A stretch of DNA of 64,000 nucleotides. Origin: Methylohalomonas sp034521715. GTDB taxonomy: Bacteria; Pseudomonadota; Gammaproteobacteria; Methylohalomonadales; Methylohalomonadaceae. The stretch spans positions 1-64,000 of the forward strand of contig JAXHLY010000006.1 of assembly GCA_034521715.1 (NCBI GenBank), written 5' to 3'. Positions within the stretch are counted from its first letter, which is position 1; the number at the start of each line of letters is the position of its first letter. The translations under genes and the position numbers were made by a program. The notes beneath the pieces were generated by a model, which made no database searches, was not told the origin of the DNA, and saw only the letters and a program-made list of their open reading frames with translations. Positions 20,475 through 29,857 of the stretch are shown in pieces.

Positions 20475-21175
20475 GGATTATCCTGGCGGCTTTTCCAGCG
20501 ATATCCCAGGCCATAGACCGATTCGATGCAGTCAAAATCAGGGTCGAGGCTGACAAACTTGCGACGGATGCGTTTTATATGTGAAGTAATCGTGCCGTCA
20601 TCAACATATAAATCGGCATCCTGCATCAGCTGATCACGGCTTTTCACGTGGCCCGGCATGCGCGCCAGGGAATAAACAATCCAGAACTCGGTCAGTGTCA
20701 ACTCAACGGCACTACCGCGCCACTCCGCGGTCATGCAGGATCGATCCAGACACAGATCACCACTATCGATCACATCGCGCTGTTCGGCGGCCCCCTTGAG
20801 TGCCTCGACGCGGCGAAACAGTGCGGCGATACGGGCAAGCAACTGCTGCAGGGTGATGTCCTTGGTCAGGTAATCATCGGCACCCAGCCGCAGGCCCGAG
20901 ATCGCGTCCAGGTCGGAATTGCGCGCGGTCAGGAAAATAAGCGGCAGTGACGGGGAACGCACGCGCAGTTCCCGGCACAGCTCAAAACCGCCTTCCTGCT
21001 CCTCGCCCAGGCCGATATCAATAATCACCAGGTCCGGCAGGCGCGAGGCCATGGCCTTGAGCGCCGCCGGCCGTTCGGCATAGCCCTGCACTTCGTAGCC
21101 CTGTCGCTTCAGGGCAGTGGCGTAGTTATCGCGAATGGCCGGCTCATCCTCAACAATTACTATCCGCTTGGCCAA
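20399..21175 (-). CDS. pdsR: OmpR-type response regulator (PdsR-like)
   Basis: The receiver domain begins MAKRIVIVEDEPAIRDNYAT, with the acidic pocket E-D, phospho-acceptor D in DLVIIDIGLGEEQEGGFEL, T in IFLTARNSDLDAI, and K in DDYLTKDITLQQLLARI. A winged-helix DNA-binding domain follows (ELTLTEFWIVYSLARMPGHV, TSHIKRIRRKF, SVYGLGYRW). The C-terminal 25 residues overlap the kinase start in another frame and look unnatural. A TAA sits 4 bp before the kinase ATG in a neighbouring frame, so a one-base error near 20490 may have extended the reading. Confidence 0.85.
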   Translation of the reverse strand: MAKRIVIVEDEPAIRDNYATALKRQGYEVQGYAERPAALKAMASRLPDLVIIDIGLGEEQEGGFELCRELRVRSPSLPLIFLTARNSDLDAISGLRLGADDYLTKDITLQQLLARIAALFRRVEALKGAAEQRDVIDSGDLCLDRSCMTAEWRGSAVELTLTEFWIVYSLARMPGHVKSRDQLMQDADLYVDDGTITSHIKRIRRKFVSLDPDFDCIESVYGLGYRWKSRQDNPCPASNADRSISACAASCCCSPSPF

Positions 21176-21363
21176 TTATTATCTCCCTGTCGTGCAACCA
21201 CCAATCTAGACGCTTTCGGCCGGAAACGGGGCCGGTACGGTACAAAGTCATTTTCCTGCCATGATTCATCGGCGGTTTGCCAGCTACCGGCCCCGCCTGT
21301 GCCCCGTCCACGTACTTGAATAGATAACCGAAGCCTAATTGTTCAATGTCCGGGAGACGATTC

Positions 21364-22084
21364 ATGCACAGGCAATACATTATCACGCTCACCGCCCTGC
21401 TGATGCTGGCACCACCGGTTCATGCCGATGATATCCAGATGAGCTCACAGGACCCCGTGACCAAGGACGCCGCCGGCTTTGGTATTGGCGCCCTGTTGGG
21501 CGGTGCCCTGGGCGGGCCCATCGGCGCCATTGCCGGTGCGGCCGGCGGGGCCTGGCTCGGCGCCCGCGAGGAAGCCGGTGACGCGAAACGCGAACACCTG
21601 GCCGGCGAACTCGCGGCGCGCACAGCCGAACTCGAACAGCTGAAAAGCGAACTCGTGGCGCTGGAGTCCCGCGACCAGGCCGCCAACCGGCCGGTACGGC
21701 TGGATGATCGCAGCCGGACCGCGAAACAGCTGAGCCAGGCGCTGAATATCGCCGTCTATTTCCGCACCGACAGCAGCGAGCTGGAAGCGGATGCCGGTCA
21801 ACGCCTGCACCGCATTGCCGCGCATTTGCGCGAGTATCCACGGATCCGCATACATGTCGCCGACTACGCCGACCGCCGCGGGCAGCCCGGAGTACAACAG
21901 GCGTCTGAGCCGGCGCCGGGCCGAGACTGTCGCCGCTTTACTCCGGCAGGCGGGCGTCGACCGTAATCGCATCCATGTCGAGGCCCATGGTCAGGCCGAC
22001 GTCCAGGCGGCGCCGGGTGACCTGGAGGCCTATGTGTTCGACCGGCGGGTCAGTATCGAACTCAGCCTGACGGATCCGGTGTAA
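21364..22084 (+). CDS. pdsO: OmpA-like outer-membrane protein of the sortase system (PdsO-like, frameshifted)
   Basis: The start is chosen at 21364 because GGGAGA lies about 7 bp upstream. A signal peptide (IITLTALLMLAPPVHA) is followed by a glycine-zipper segment (GIGALLGGALGGPIGAIAGA), a short coiled coil (RTAELEQLKSELVALESRD) and an OmpA-C peptidoglycan-binding domain (NIAVYFRTDSSELEADAG; after a frame change near 21890, SPEYNRRLSRRRAETVAALL and RIHVEAHGQADVQ). The glycine-rich plus OmpA-C layout next to an RR/HK pair is typical of PdsO. It is divergent from pdsR across a gap of about 190 bp that should hold both promoters. Confidence 0.78.
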
Positions 22085-22086
22085 GC

Positions 22087-22239
22087 ATGCCGGCCGTAAA
22101 ACATCCATTCACGGATCTCGTTGTCCGCTGTGTGCTGGTGGCACTGGGCACCGGCACGGCGACGGCACTGTTGTTGGTATTGACGGTACTGCTGCTGAGT
22201 GCCGGTTATACCGAGTCATCTCCTCCAGCGTGGCCATAA
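22087..22239 (+). CDS. Short single-TM ORF after pdsO, possibly a truncated sortase target
   Basis: The 50-codon frame starts 2 bp after the pdsO stop. It reads MPAVKHPFTDLVVRCVLVAL and continues with a membrane segment, TALLLVLTVLLLSAG, before a TAA. In Pds loci this position is held by the large VIT/VWA sortase-target protein, whose N-terminus is such a signal anchor. Here a strong terminator follows within 52 bp. It may be a deletion remnant; that is inference. Confidence 0.4.
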   Translation: MPAVKHPFTDLVVRCVLVALGTGTATALLLVLTVLLLSAGYTESSPPAWP

Positions 22240-22290
22240 CGGTGAACCCTCCCCGTCTGTTCCCGCCCGCCGTTAGTCCACGCCTTTCCG

Positions 22291-22335
22291 GCGGCCGTGC
22301 CGGTGTTACCCCCGCCGGTACGGCCGCATTTTTTT
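22291..22335 (+). terminator. Rho-independent terminator of the pdsO transcript
   Basis: GCGGCCGTGCCGG (22291-22303) pairs with CCGGTACGGCCGC (22315-22327) with one mismatch and is followed by ATTTTTTT. It is strong and correctly oriented to end the plus-strand transcript of pdsO and the short ORF. Confidence 0.88.
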
Positions 22336-22667
22336 AATCGGCGTTGCTGGTTGACCATTTCCGGGACCCGGCTACGACCATAAGCCCCTGCACGGCGCGA
22401 CCGCCGACTTCCCGTCGCCGATCGGCACGGTAACCGTGCGACCGGGCGTGATCGGGTCTGAAATAGGCTTTATGCTGTTTCGTTATGCGCCGCAGCGGCC
22501 GGAACCGACAGGAACCGTTCCGGTACGCTGATAATGCCCGTGAAGCGACCATGGCCTTGTCGGATTACCGGAGCTGCCGGCCCTGGTCCGCCGGACTTCG
22601 CCGGTAAGCCATAAGCGATCAGTGCATGACACTGACAATACATCAAGAAAGGACTGAGGAAACCCTG
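22336..22667. other. Intergenic region before the MscS gene
   Basis: No coding frame with recognisable character is seen. GC-rich short inverted segments such as CCGATCGGCACGGTAACCGTGC are present. The promoter of the downstream MscS gene must lie here, but I cannot pick it out with confidence. Confidence 0.4.
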
Positions 22668-23492
22668 ATGCAAGAAACCATCATGCATTACGCCACCACC
22701 TATGGACTTAATATCCTTGCGGCAGTCGTTATTCTGCTGATCGGTCTGTGGGCGGCCAGACTCGTACGCCATATGACCCATAAAGTCATGGACAAACGCA
22801 GCATCGATCCGCTGATCATTTCCTTTGTCAGCACAGTGCTGCATGTACTGCTGGTAGCGTTTGTCCTGATTGCCGCGATATCCAAGCTGGGTGTACAGAC
22901 AACATCACTTATTGCCGTACTCGGTGCCGCCGGCCTGGCCGTCGCCCTGGCCCTGCAGAGCTCGTTATCCAACATTGCCTCGGGCGTCATTATTATTACG
23001 CTGAGGCCATTCAAGGTGGGTGATTATGTCGAGGCCGGTGCCAATGCCGGTATCATCGAGAGTATCCAGCTTTTTTATACGAAAATGCGCAGCCCCGATA
23101 ACAAGGAACTGATGATCCCGAATTCATCGATTACCAGCAGCGTGATCGTCAATTATAACGCCCGCAGTGAACGCCGCTGCGATATGGTGTTCGGTGTCAC
23201 CTATGATGCCGATCTCGACAAGACCAGACGCATTCTGCAGGAACTGCTGAATCAGGACGAACGGGTACTGGCAGACCCGGCGCCGGTGATCGTGGTAGGC
23301 GAGCTGGCCGAAAGCAGTATCAACTTATGGGTACGACCGTGGGTGAAAACCGGGGACTTCTGGGATTTCAAATGGGACTTTACGGAGACTGTGAAAAAAC
23401 GCTTCGATGCGGAAGGCATCGCCATTCCGTTCCCGCAGCGTGACGTCCACATGTATCAGCACCCGGCACCGGCCGGTAATGCCGCTGCCTGA
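22668..23492 (+). CDS. mscS: MscS-family small-conductance mechanosensitive channel
   Basis: The start at 22668 is preferred over 22626 because GAGGA lies 7 bp upstream. The protein has about 274 residues and three membrane segments. The pore-lining TM3 is VLGAAGLAVALALQSSLSNI followed by ASGVIIITLRPFKVGDYVEA, the classic MscS signature. The cytoplasmic cage follows (NKELMIPNSSITSSVIVNYN) and ends AIPFPQRDVHMYQ. It opens under membrane tension to release solutes at hypo-osmotic shock, which fits with the NAGGN osmolyte operon elsewhere in the window. A relic of a second MscS-type gene is at about 31.3 kb. Confidence 0.93.
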   Translation: MQETIMHYATTYGLNILAAVVILLIGLWAARLVRHMTHKVMDKRSIDPLIISFVSTVLHVLLVAFVLIAAISKLGVQTTSLIAVLGAAGLAVALALQSSLSNIASGVIIITLRPFKVGDYVEAGANAGIIESIQLFYTKMRSPDNKELMIPNSSITSSVIVNYNARSERRCDMVFGVTYDADLDKTRRILQELLNQDERVLADPAPVIVVGELAESSINLWVRPWVKTGDFWDFKWDFTETVKKRFDAEGIAIPFPQRDVHMYQHPAPAGNAAA

Positions 23493-23521
23493 GTGATCTG
23501 CGCCACCCCGCGCTGGCAGAA

Positions 23522-24334
23522 CTAGTCGTCGTCCTCGTCTCCGGCGTAGCGGGTGGCGTAATCCCTGGCTTTCTGCCGGGCCCGTTCCAGTTCGGCGGGC
23601 TCCAGCTTGGTCTCCAGAATACTGACATTCAGTTTCGCCATATCCAGATCGGCCTGTGCAGCCAGCTTGAACCAGGCATATGATTCAATCCAGTTCTGCT
23701 CGACGCCATAGCCGTCGTGATACATGGCACCCAGGCTGTTCTGGGCCTCGGCCAATCCCTGCTCGGCGGCCTTGCGATACCATTTGTAGGCCTCGTCATA
23801 GTCCTTGTCGACACCCCGGCCGGTGAAATACATCATCCCCAGATTGTACTGGCCCTTGCGGCCGCCCAGTTGTGCCGCCTTGTGCCACCAGGCATAGGCC
23901 TTGGCCAGATCCCGCTTGCCTGTCTGCCCCTTGTAATGCAACAGCCCGAGATTCTGCATGGACGGGACATAATCTTCCGCTGCGGCCTTTTCATACCATT
24001 CAACGGCACTTGTGACGTCGCGCTCAACACCCAGGCCGTTGTGATAAAACAGCGCTACATTATGCATGGCCTTGGGTTCACCCTGGTCAGCGGCCTTACG
24101 GTACCATTCGAGCGACTTGGCATAATCCTGTGCCACGCCCTTGCCTTCACGGTACATCGCGCCAAGATAAAACTGCGCTCTAAAGTGATTATCAGCCGCC
24201 AGCCGTTCAAACTCTTCCAGCGCGGAGATGTAATTGCCGTTTTTATAGTCCGCATGGGCAGTATCGAAATCAGCCTGGACCGGACCGGCGAGCAATGCCA
24301 GCAGGATGAAATACGTGATTCTCGGCATGCGCAT
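23522..24334 (-). CDS. Sel1-repeat (TPR-like) periplasmic protein
   Basis: The start is placed at the ATG at 24334 (MRMPRITYFILLALLAGPVQ), which gives a clean signal peptide. About six tandem Sel1-like repeats of roughly 36 residues follow, for example AQFYLGAMYREGKGVAQDYA, AMHNVALFYHNGLGVERDV and KGQYNLGMMYFTGRGVDKDY. The chain ends in an acidic tail, GDEDDD. Sel1 repeats mediate protein-protein contacts. No specific partner can be inferred. It converges with the MscS gene and is transcribed away from the site-2 protease. Confidence 0.88.
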   Translation of the reverse strand: MRMPRITYFILLALLAGPVQADFDTAHADYKNGNYISALEEFERLAADNHFRAQFYLGAMYREGKGVAQDYAKSLEWYRKAADQGEPKAMHNVALFYHNGLGVERDVTSAVEWYEKAAAEDYVPSMQNLGLLHYKGQTGKRDLAKAYAWWHKAAQLGGRKGQYNLGMMYFTGRGVDKDYDEAYKWYRKAAEQGLAEAQNSLGAMYHDGYGVEQNWIESYAWFKLAAQADLDMAKLNVSILETKLEPAELERARQKARDYATRYAGDEDDD

Positions 24335-24428
24335 GAACAGGGACCTGAGAGTTTGGGAAACTATACACTTCTGAGGCCAACACGGGCGGCAAAGTTCCGT
24401 CTGATTCATGGCCGGCCAAGCCGGCAAA

Positions 24429-25082
24429 CTAGAGCAGAAAGCGGAAGACAAATTGCTGAAGGCCCATGATGGCGGGTGTCAGCACTTTACCCAGTATTCC
24501 GCTCAGCAACAGCAGAATCAGGATGATAAGCCCGTAAGGCTCGAGCCGTGAATACTGATAAGCCCAGGGACCGGGCAGCATCGCCGACACAACGCGGCTA
24601 CCGTCCAGTGGAGGTACAGGCAACATATTGAGTATCATCAGAACGATATTGATAACGATACCGGCAAAGCCCATGAGGTAGATGAATTGCAGCGCCGGCA
24701 TAGCCATACTGCCTTCGAATAAGGCAGCGGTCTTGATGACGATCACCCAGAAAACCAGCATCGCCAGATTGGCCCCTGGACCGGCCAGCGCCACCAGCGC
24801 CATGTCCCGGCGCGGGTTACGCAGGTTCTCCCAGGTAACCGGCACCGGCTTGGCCCAGCCCAGGACGACAGGGCTGATCGCCAGCAGTAACAACGGGACA
24901 ACGATGGTACCGATGGGGTCAATATGCTTCAGTGGATTGACCGTGAGGCGCCCCATCATCTCGGCGGTACGGTCGCCAAGATGCTTGGCCACCCAGCCAT
25001 GCGCGGCCTCATGAAGGGTGATGCCGAATATGACGGGCAGGGCCCAGACGACAATCTTTTGTACGAGTGTAAGTTCCGACAC
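24429..25082 (-). CDS. Site-2 protease family (M50) membrane metalloprotease
   Basis: The frame is open to 25112, but the GTG at 25082 gives the usual family start (SELTLVQKIVVWALPVIFGI). The zinc site HEAAH lies in TM1 (GITLHEAAHGWVAKHLGDR) and the second motif is MLPVPPLDGSRVV with the metal-binding Asp. About six membrane segments are visible in 217 residues, the size of the compact YwhC-like group. Substrates are unknown. It is divergent from the pilU-like gene. Confidence 0.88.
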   Translation of the reverse strand: MSELTLVQKIVVWALPVIFGITLHEAAHGWVAKHLGDRTAEMMGRLTVNPLKHIDPIGTIVVPLLLLAISPVVLGWAKPVPVTWENLRNPRRDMALVALAGPGANLAMLVFWVIVIKTAALFEGSMAMPALQFIYLMGFAGIVINIVLMILNMLPVPPLDGSRVVSAMLPGPWAYQYSRLEPYGLIILILLLLSGILGKVLTPAIMGLQQFVFRFLL

Positions 25083-25180
25083 GGTCCCAGTATAACGTAA
25101 TCGTGCAGCCACTAGTGAGTCCTGTGGCAGCTATACTGATATTTGAATGTATAAAACATTTAAAAATCCCCGGGAAAAAC

Positions 25181-26308
25181 ATGAATGATGACCTCGATAT
25201 CACCGACTATCTGCGGCTGATGGTGCAGAAGAACGCCTCGGATCTGTTTTTCAGTGCCGGGGCGCCGGTCAATATCAAAACAGAGGGCGTCACCTCGCCG
25301 CTTGGCGAGAGGATACTGAGCGCCGCCGAGGTCCGGCAACTCGCCTATTCAATAATGTCAGACGATCAAATTAAAACCTACGAGAGCAGCCTGGAACTGA
25401 ACATGGCGTTCAGCATAGAGGAACTGGGCAGGTTCAGGATCAATGTTTTCCGGCAGCGCGGCGACAGCGCCATGGTCGTACGCTACATCAGTAGCCGCAT
25501 CCCGTCCCTCGAATCACTGAAGCTGCCACCGATATTAAAAGAACTTATATGTGAGAAACAGGGGCTGATCCTGGTCGTCGGCTCTACCGGCTCCGGCAAA
25601 TCCACTACCCTGGCATCCATGATCAACCACCGTAACGAGACAATAACCGGGCATATCCTCACTATCGAGGATCCGATTGAATTCGTACATCAACACAAAA
25701 AATCCGTGGTCGATCAGCGGGAAGTCGGCCTTGATACTTCATCCCTGTCGGAGGCTCTCAAGAATGCCCTGCGTGAATCTCCAGATGTTATCGTTATCGG
25801 AGAAATACGTGATCGCGAAACCATGCTGCATGCCATCCACTATGCCGAGACAGGACATATCTGCCTGTCGACCCTGCATGCCAATAATGCCAACCAGACA
25901 CTGGAACGCATCATAAACTTCTTTCCGGATACGGCCCGTCACGGGCTGCTTCTGGATCTGAGTCAGCATTTGCGCGCGATCATATCCCAGCGACTCATAA
26001 TCGGAGAAGATGGAAAACGCGTGCCGGCAGTTGAAATATTGCTCAACACGCCGTTTATTTCGCAACTTATCGAGGATGGCCGTTTAAGTGAAATAAAGGA
26101 CGCGATGACGCAGGGGACATTGAGTGGCATGCAGACTTTCGATCAGTCACTGTATCAACTTTACAAGGCAGGCAGTATCAACCTGGACGAGGCCATTCGG
26201 AATGCCGATTCACGCAATAATCTGCGTCTGAAACTCAAACTCGAAGCGGCCGGCAAAATGAATCCTGACAAGGAGATGAAGCTTGATGAAGACAGTCGTT
26301 ACGATTGA
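25181..26308 (+). CDS. pilU: PilT/PilU-family twitching motility ATPase
   Basis: The 375-residue secretion ATPase has Walker A (VVGSTGSGKSTTLASMINHR), Walker B (ESPDVIVIGEIRDRETM) and the His box (HICLSTLHANNANQTLERII). The N-terminal domain begins ITDYLRLMVQKNASDLFFSA, typical of PilU, which assists PilT in type IV pilus retraction. In most genomes pilT and pilU are adjacent; no pilT is next to it here. It starts at 25181, after a purine-rich AAAAAC. Confidence 0.88.
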   Translation: MNDDLDITDYLRLMVQKNASDLFFSAGAPVNIKTEGVTSPLGERILSAAEVRQLAYSIMSDDQIKTYESSLELNMAFSIEELGRFRINVFRQRGDSAMVVRYISSRIPSLESLKLPPILKELICEKQGLILVVGSTGSGKSTTLASMINHRNETITGHILTIEDPIEFVHQHKKSVVDQREVGLDTSSLSEALKNALRESPDVIVIGEIRDRETMLHAIHYAETGHICLSTLHANNANQTLERIINFFPDTARHGLLLDLSQHLRAIISQRLIIGEDGKRVPAVEILLNTPFISQLIEDGRLSEIKDAMTQGTLSGMQTFDQSLYQLYKAGSINLDEAIRNADSRNNLRLKLKLEAAGKMNPDKEMKLDEDSRYD

Positions 26309-26334
26309 AACTCCGTTGCAAGGCACCGAGTTGA

Positions 26335-26916
26335 TTAACGTCTGCGCCTTCCCATCGCCCGTACTTTAGCGATCCATTTTTCACGGCTGGCCGGGGTCGA
26401 GCTCCTGATTGGACCAAAAGCGGTAATTCGTACCGGTTTTATTCCACACAGCTGCAAGACCGCGTGCTTCATGACATTATGCCCCGGTGCCCGCAGCAGC
26501 CAGCGGTAAATCAGAGGCGGTGTATTCATGGTGGTAATCAACCGGGCACTGCGCCCCTTCAACAGCGGCGCGTAGTATGGCGGCCGTTCTGGAAAATCGA
26601 TGGCGAAGCCGGCGGCGAAAGTGCGTTCCAGGAAACCCTTGAGCAGTGCCGGCACTGTCCCCCACCAGATCGGATAGACGAATACCAGGTGCCGGGCCCA
26701 GCGGATATCGGACTGCACCGACAGAATATCGGACTCCGGCGGTGGTGCATGATTCTCGCCCTTGACGCCCAGGGGATCAAAATCCAGTGCACTGACATCG
26801 ACACGCCGCACCTCGGCGCCGGCCTCGGTAGCGGCCCTTGTGTAAGTATCAGCCAGTACACCGCAAAAACTGTCGGCGCGCGGGTGGCCGAGTATTACCA
26901 GTACCCGTTTCTTCAT
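26335..26916 (-). CDS. NAD(P)H-dependent flavin oxidoreductase, flavodoxin-like fold
   Basis: The 193-residue protein is of the quinone reductase type (KefF/MdaB group). Visible are RVLVILGHPRADSFCGVLAD for FMN phosphate binding, HLVFVYPIWWGTVPALLKGF then LERTFAAGFAI, and a Pro-Pro-rich active-site region, SARLITTMNTPPLIYRWLLR. It reduces quinones or related electrophiles with two electrons, and a KefF-like regulatory role is possible but no kefC is adjacent. It converges with pilU. Confidence 0.88.
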   Translation of the reverse strand: MKKRVLVILGHPRADSFCGVLADTYTRAATEAGAEVRRVDVSALDFDPLGVKGENHAPPPESDILSVQSDIRWARHLVFVYPIWWGTVPALLKGFLERTFAAGFAIDFPERPPYYAPLLKGRSARLITTMNTPPLIYRWLLRAPGHNVMKHAVLQLCGIKPVRITAFGPIRSSTPASREKWIAKVRAMGRRRR

Positions 26917-26951
26917 GTGTCCCGGTATCGATTCAGAAAACAGGGAATGGA

Positions 26952-27209
26952 TCAGTCTTTTTCATTGTCGGGGGCCAGCGGCATCACATTGGTATCACTG
27001 GCATACTGGAGCCGTTCGTAGTCGACATTCCCGGCCGGTGGCTCATCCGTGATCTGCCAGTTACCCTGTTCATCACGCCATTTATAGACAGTTGTTACAC
27101 TGGCTGCAGGGGCCAGTACGGTATTACCCAGCCATTTCTGCCGGGTATCGGTATCAACATACAGCCAGACGGCAGCTGCAATAATGATCAGGAGCACGAA
27201 CCATTTCAT
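26952..27209 (-). CDS. DUF4124-domain small membrane-anchored protein
   Basis: The start at 27209 (MKWFVLLIIIAAAVWLYVDT) gives a single N-terminal membrane segment. It is followed by the DUF4124 pattern VYKWRDEQGNWQITDEPPAG, a short domain thought to bind periplasmic or cell-wall ligands. It has 85 residues. Function is unknown. It lies between lon and the oxidoreductase on the same strand. Confidence 0.85.
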   Translation of the reverse strand: MKWFVLLIIIAAAVWLYVDTDTRQKWLGNTVLAPAASVTTVYKWRDEQGNWQITDEPPAGNVDYERLQYASDTNVMPLAPDNEKD

Positions 27210-27260
27210 GGCGGCCAAGTATAACACCGGCCGCGGGCAATAAGTGTTAAGCCGGCGATA

Positions 27261-29741
27261 TCAGGCCTGGCTGGCCCGCGGCAGTGAGTTATCGGACTGT
27301 GACCGGGACTCCTCCGGTTCCGCCAGTGCATGCTTGATGACATCATCGACATTCTCAAGCCAGATAAATTCCACCTGCTTGCGTGCGCTCTCGGGGATGT
27401 CGTCGTAATCGCGCTCATTGCGTTTCGGTAGCAGCACGGTCTTGATGCCCGCACGCGCCGCGGCGACAACCTTCTCCTTGATACCGCCGACCGGCAATAC
27501 CAATCCACGCAGACTGATTTCGCCGGTCATGGCAACATCATGACGCACGGTTCTGCCGGTAACCAGCGACACCAGTGCAGTAACCATGGCGACACCGGCA
27601 CTGGGCCCGTCCTTTGGTATCGCACCTGCGGGCACGTGCACATGAATATCACTGTTCTCGAAATAACCGGACTCGATGCCGAGCGTGTCCGCGCGTGATT
27701 TGACCAGGCTGAGTGCCGCCTGGGCACTTTCCTTCATGACGTCACCGAGCTGGCCGGTGAGGATCAGGTTGCCCTTGCCGGGCACCCGGCTGGCCTCGAT
27801 AAAAAGAATATCGCCGCCGGTCGGGGTCCAGGCGAGACCGGTCGCCACACCCGGCATGCAGGTGCGCATGGCAACCTCGCTTTCGTATTTCGGCGGCCCG
27901 AGAATGTCCTTGAGATCATCCGCATTGATGGACACGTGTTCGGCCTTGCCCTCGGCAATCGTGACCGCGGCATTGCGGAGAACAGAGCCGATCTCGCGTT
28001 CCAGGTTACGGCAGCCGGCCTCACGCGTGTAATCGCTGATCAGGTGTTCCAGTGCTTTATCGCTGATCTGCGCCTGATCTTCAGTAAGGCCGTTCTGCTT
28101 GAGCTGGCGTTGAATAAGATAACGCTTGGCTATCTCGAATTTTTCTTCCGGCGTATAGCCCGGAAGTTGAATGATCTCCATTCGGTCGCGCAATGGCCCC
28201 GGTATGCTGTCGAGTACATTGGCGGTGCCAATGAACATTACCTTGCTGAGATCAAACGCCACGCCCAGATAGTTATCCTGGAAAGTCGAATTCTGTTCCG
28301 GGTCGAGCACTTCCAGCAGCGCCGATGACGGATCACCATGGAAACTGGCACCGAGCTTGTCCATTTCATCCAGCATGAACACCGGATTGCCGGTGCCGGC
28401 CTTGCGGATGCTCTGAATAATCTTGCCGGGCATGGCACCGACGTAGGTGCGGCGGTGACCACGGATCTCGGCTTCGTCATGCACACCACCGAGCGAGGCA
28501 CGCACGAATTCAAGCCCGATTGCACGGGCAATGCTCTGGCCCAGCGAAGTCTTGCCGACACCGGGCGGACCGACGAAACACAGTATCGGACTGCGGCCTT
28601 CCGGATTCAGCTTGCGCACGGCCAGGTACTCAAGGATACGCTTCTTGATCTTCTCCAGGCCGTAATGATCCTCATCAAGGATGCGGCGCGCCGTCTCGAT
28701 ATCGATGGTCTCTTCACTGCGCCTGGACCACGGCAATGCAATCAGGGTATCAAGGTAGGTCCGCAGCATGGAGTATTCAGCCGATGCATCAGGCATTTTT
28801 TCGAGCCGCTTGAGTTCCTTGAGTGCATGCGTCCGGGCCTCTTCCGGCATGCCGGCTTCATCGATGGACTGGCGTAATTCTTCAATTTCCGCCTTGTCAT
28901 CTTCCTCGCCGAGTTCCTTCTGAATGGTACGCATCTGTTCACGCAGCATGAATTCACGCTGGCGTTCATCCATTGCTTCCTTGGTCTGCTCATCGATCTT
29001 GTGCGACAGTCGCAGCACCTCGATACGATGGCTGAGTAATTCGATCACCTTGTCAAGGCGTTCCTTGATATCCAGGGTCTCGATCAGATCCTGCTTTTCC
29101 TCGGGTTTGATATCGATAAAGCTCGCCACCATATCGGCAAGGCCGCCCGGCGAAGTCATGTTCTGAATGGCATTGGAAAATTCGGCCGGCGCTTGCGGCA
29201 GCAGATCCAGGCCCTCGAACGCCAGTGACTTGAGCCGGTGTTCGCGGGCCTCGACGTCGGTCGTATCCGCTTCCTTTTCCTTGATCAGATCGACACGCGA
29301 CAGTAGAAACGGAAAGCCGTCGAGATATTCCAGCGTACGGAAACGGCGCTCACCCTGGCAGATGATGTGATAACTGCCGTCATCGGTTTTGATATAGCGC
29401 AGTATCGACGCCATGGTGCCGTACCGGTACAGATCACCTGATCCGGGATTCTCGACACCAGCGTCCCGCTGCAGCACAAGACCGATCTTGCGCTTGTTGC
29501 GTATGGCCTCTTCCAGACCGGCAATCGAGCGCTCGCGACCGACCACGATCGGCAGAATCACGCCCGGAAACAGAACCGTATTCCGGACCGGGACAATGAT
29601 CAGCACATCTTCCGGGATCGCCGGCAGATGCGAATCGTCACTGTCGACAGACACGGCGGCAGTATTCTCCGGCTGCGCTGCCTGCTCCTGTTCAAGTGTC
29701 TGATTCTGTTCTGGTTCAGCCTGGTTCTTTTGCTCAGCCAT
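27261..29741 (-). CDS. lon: ATP-dependent Lon protease
   Basis: The 826-residue cytoplasmic AAA+ protease is intact. The N-terminal substrate domain begins LPAIPEDVLIIVPVRNTVLF. Walker A is LCFVGPPGVGKTSLGQSIAR, Walker B is NPVFMLDEMDKLGASFHGD, and the protease domain has the catalytic Ser in PAGAIPKDGPSAGVAMVTAL with the Lys in GLVLPVGGIKEKVVAAARAG. It degrades misfolded and short-lived regulatory proteins. The start at 29741 (MAEQKNQAEPEQNQTLEQEQ) is favoured; an earlier in-frame ATG adds two residues. A Gln/Glu-rich 30-residue leader precedes the domain. Confidence 0.97.
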   Translation of the reverse strand: MAEQKNQAEPEQNQTLEQEQAAQPENTAAVSVDSDDSHLPAIPEDVLIIVPVRNTVLFPGVILPIVVGRERSIAGLEEAIRNKRKIGLVLQRDAGVENPGSGDLYRYGTMASILRYIKTDDGSYHIICQGERRFRTLEYLDGFPFLLSRVDLIKEKEADTTDVEAREHRLKSLAFEGLDLLPQAPAEFSNAIQNMTSPGGLADMVASFIDIKPEEKQDLIETLDIKERLDKVIELLSHRIEVLRLSHKIDEQTKEAMDERQREFMLREQMRTIQKELGEEDDKAEIEELRQSIDEAGMPEEARTHALKELKRLEKMPDASAEYSMLRTYLDTLIALPWSRRSEETIDIETARRILDEDHYGLEKIKKRILEYLAVRKLNPEGRSPILCFVGPPGVGKTSLGQSIARAIGLEFVRASLGGVHDEAEIRGHRRTYVGAMPGKIIQSIRKAGTGNPVFMLDEMDKLGASFHGDPSSALLEVLDPEQNSTFQDNYLGVAFDLSKVMFIGTANVLDSIPGPLRDRMEIIQLPGYTPEEKFEIAKRYLIQRQLKQNGLTEDQAQISDKALEHLISDYTREAGCRNLEREIGSVLRNAAVTIAEGKAEHVSINADDLKDILGPPKYESEVAMRTCMPGVATGLAWTPTGGDILFIEASRVPGKGNLILTGQLGDVMKESAQAALSLVKSRADTLGIESGYFENSDIHVHVPAGAIPKDGPSAGVAMVTALVSLVTGRTVRHDVAMTGEISLRGLVLPVGGIKEKVVAAARAGIKTVLLPKRNERDYDDIPESARKQVEFIWLENVDDVIKHALAEPEESRSQSDNSLPRASQA

Positions 29742-29857
29742 GCACATGGTCTCCGGCCCGGCTGGGCCAACTTAATAGTGCGGGGAAATTCTGTGTCTGA
29801 AAGAATATGGGTCCGGCGGGGCCGGTTTACAAGGGCGGAACAGGCCCGGCGCAGCGG

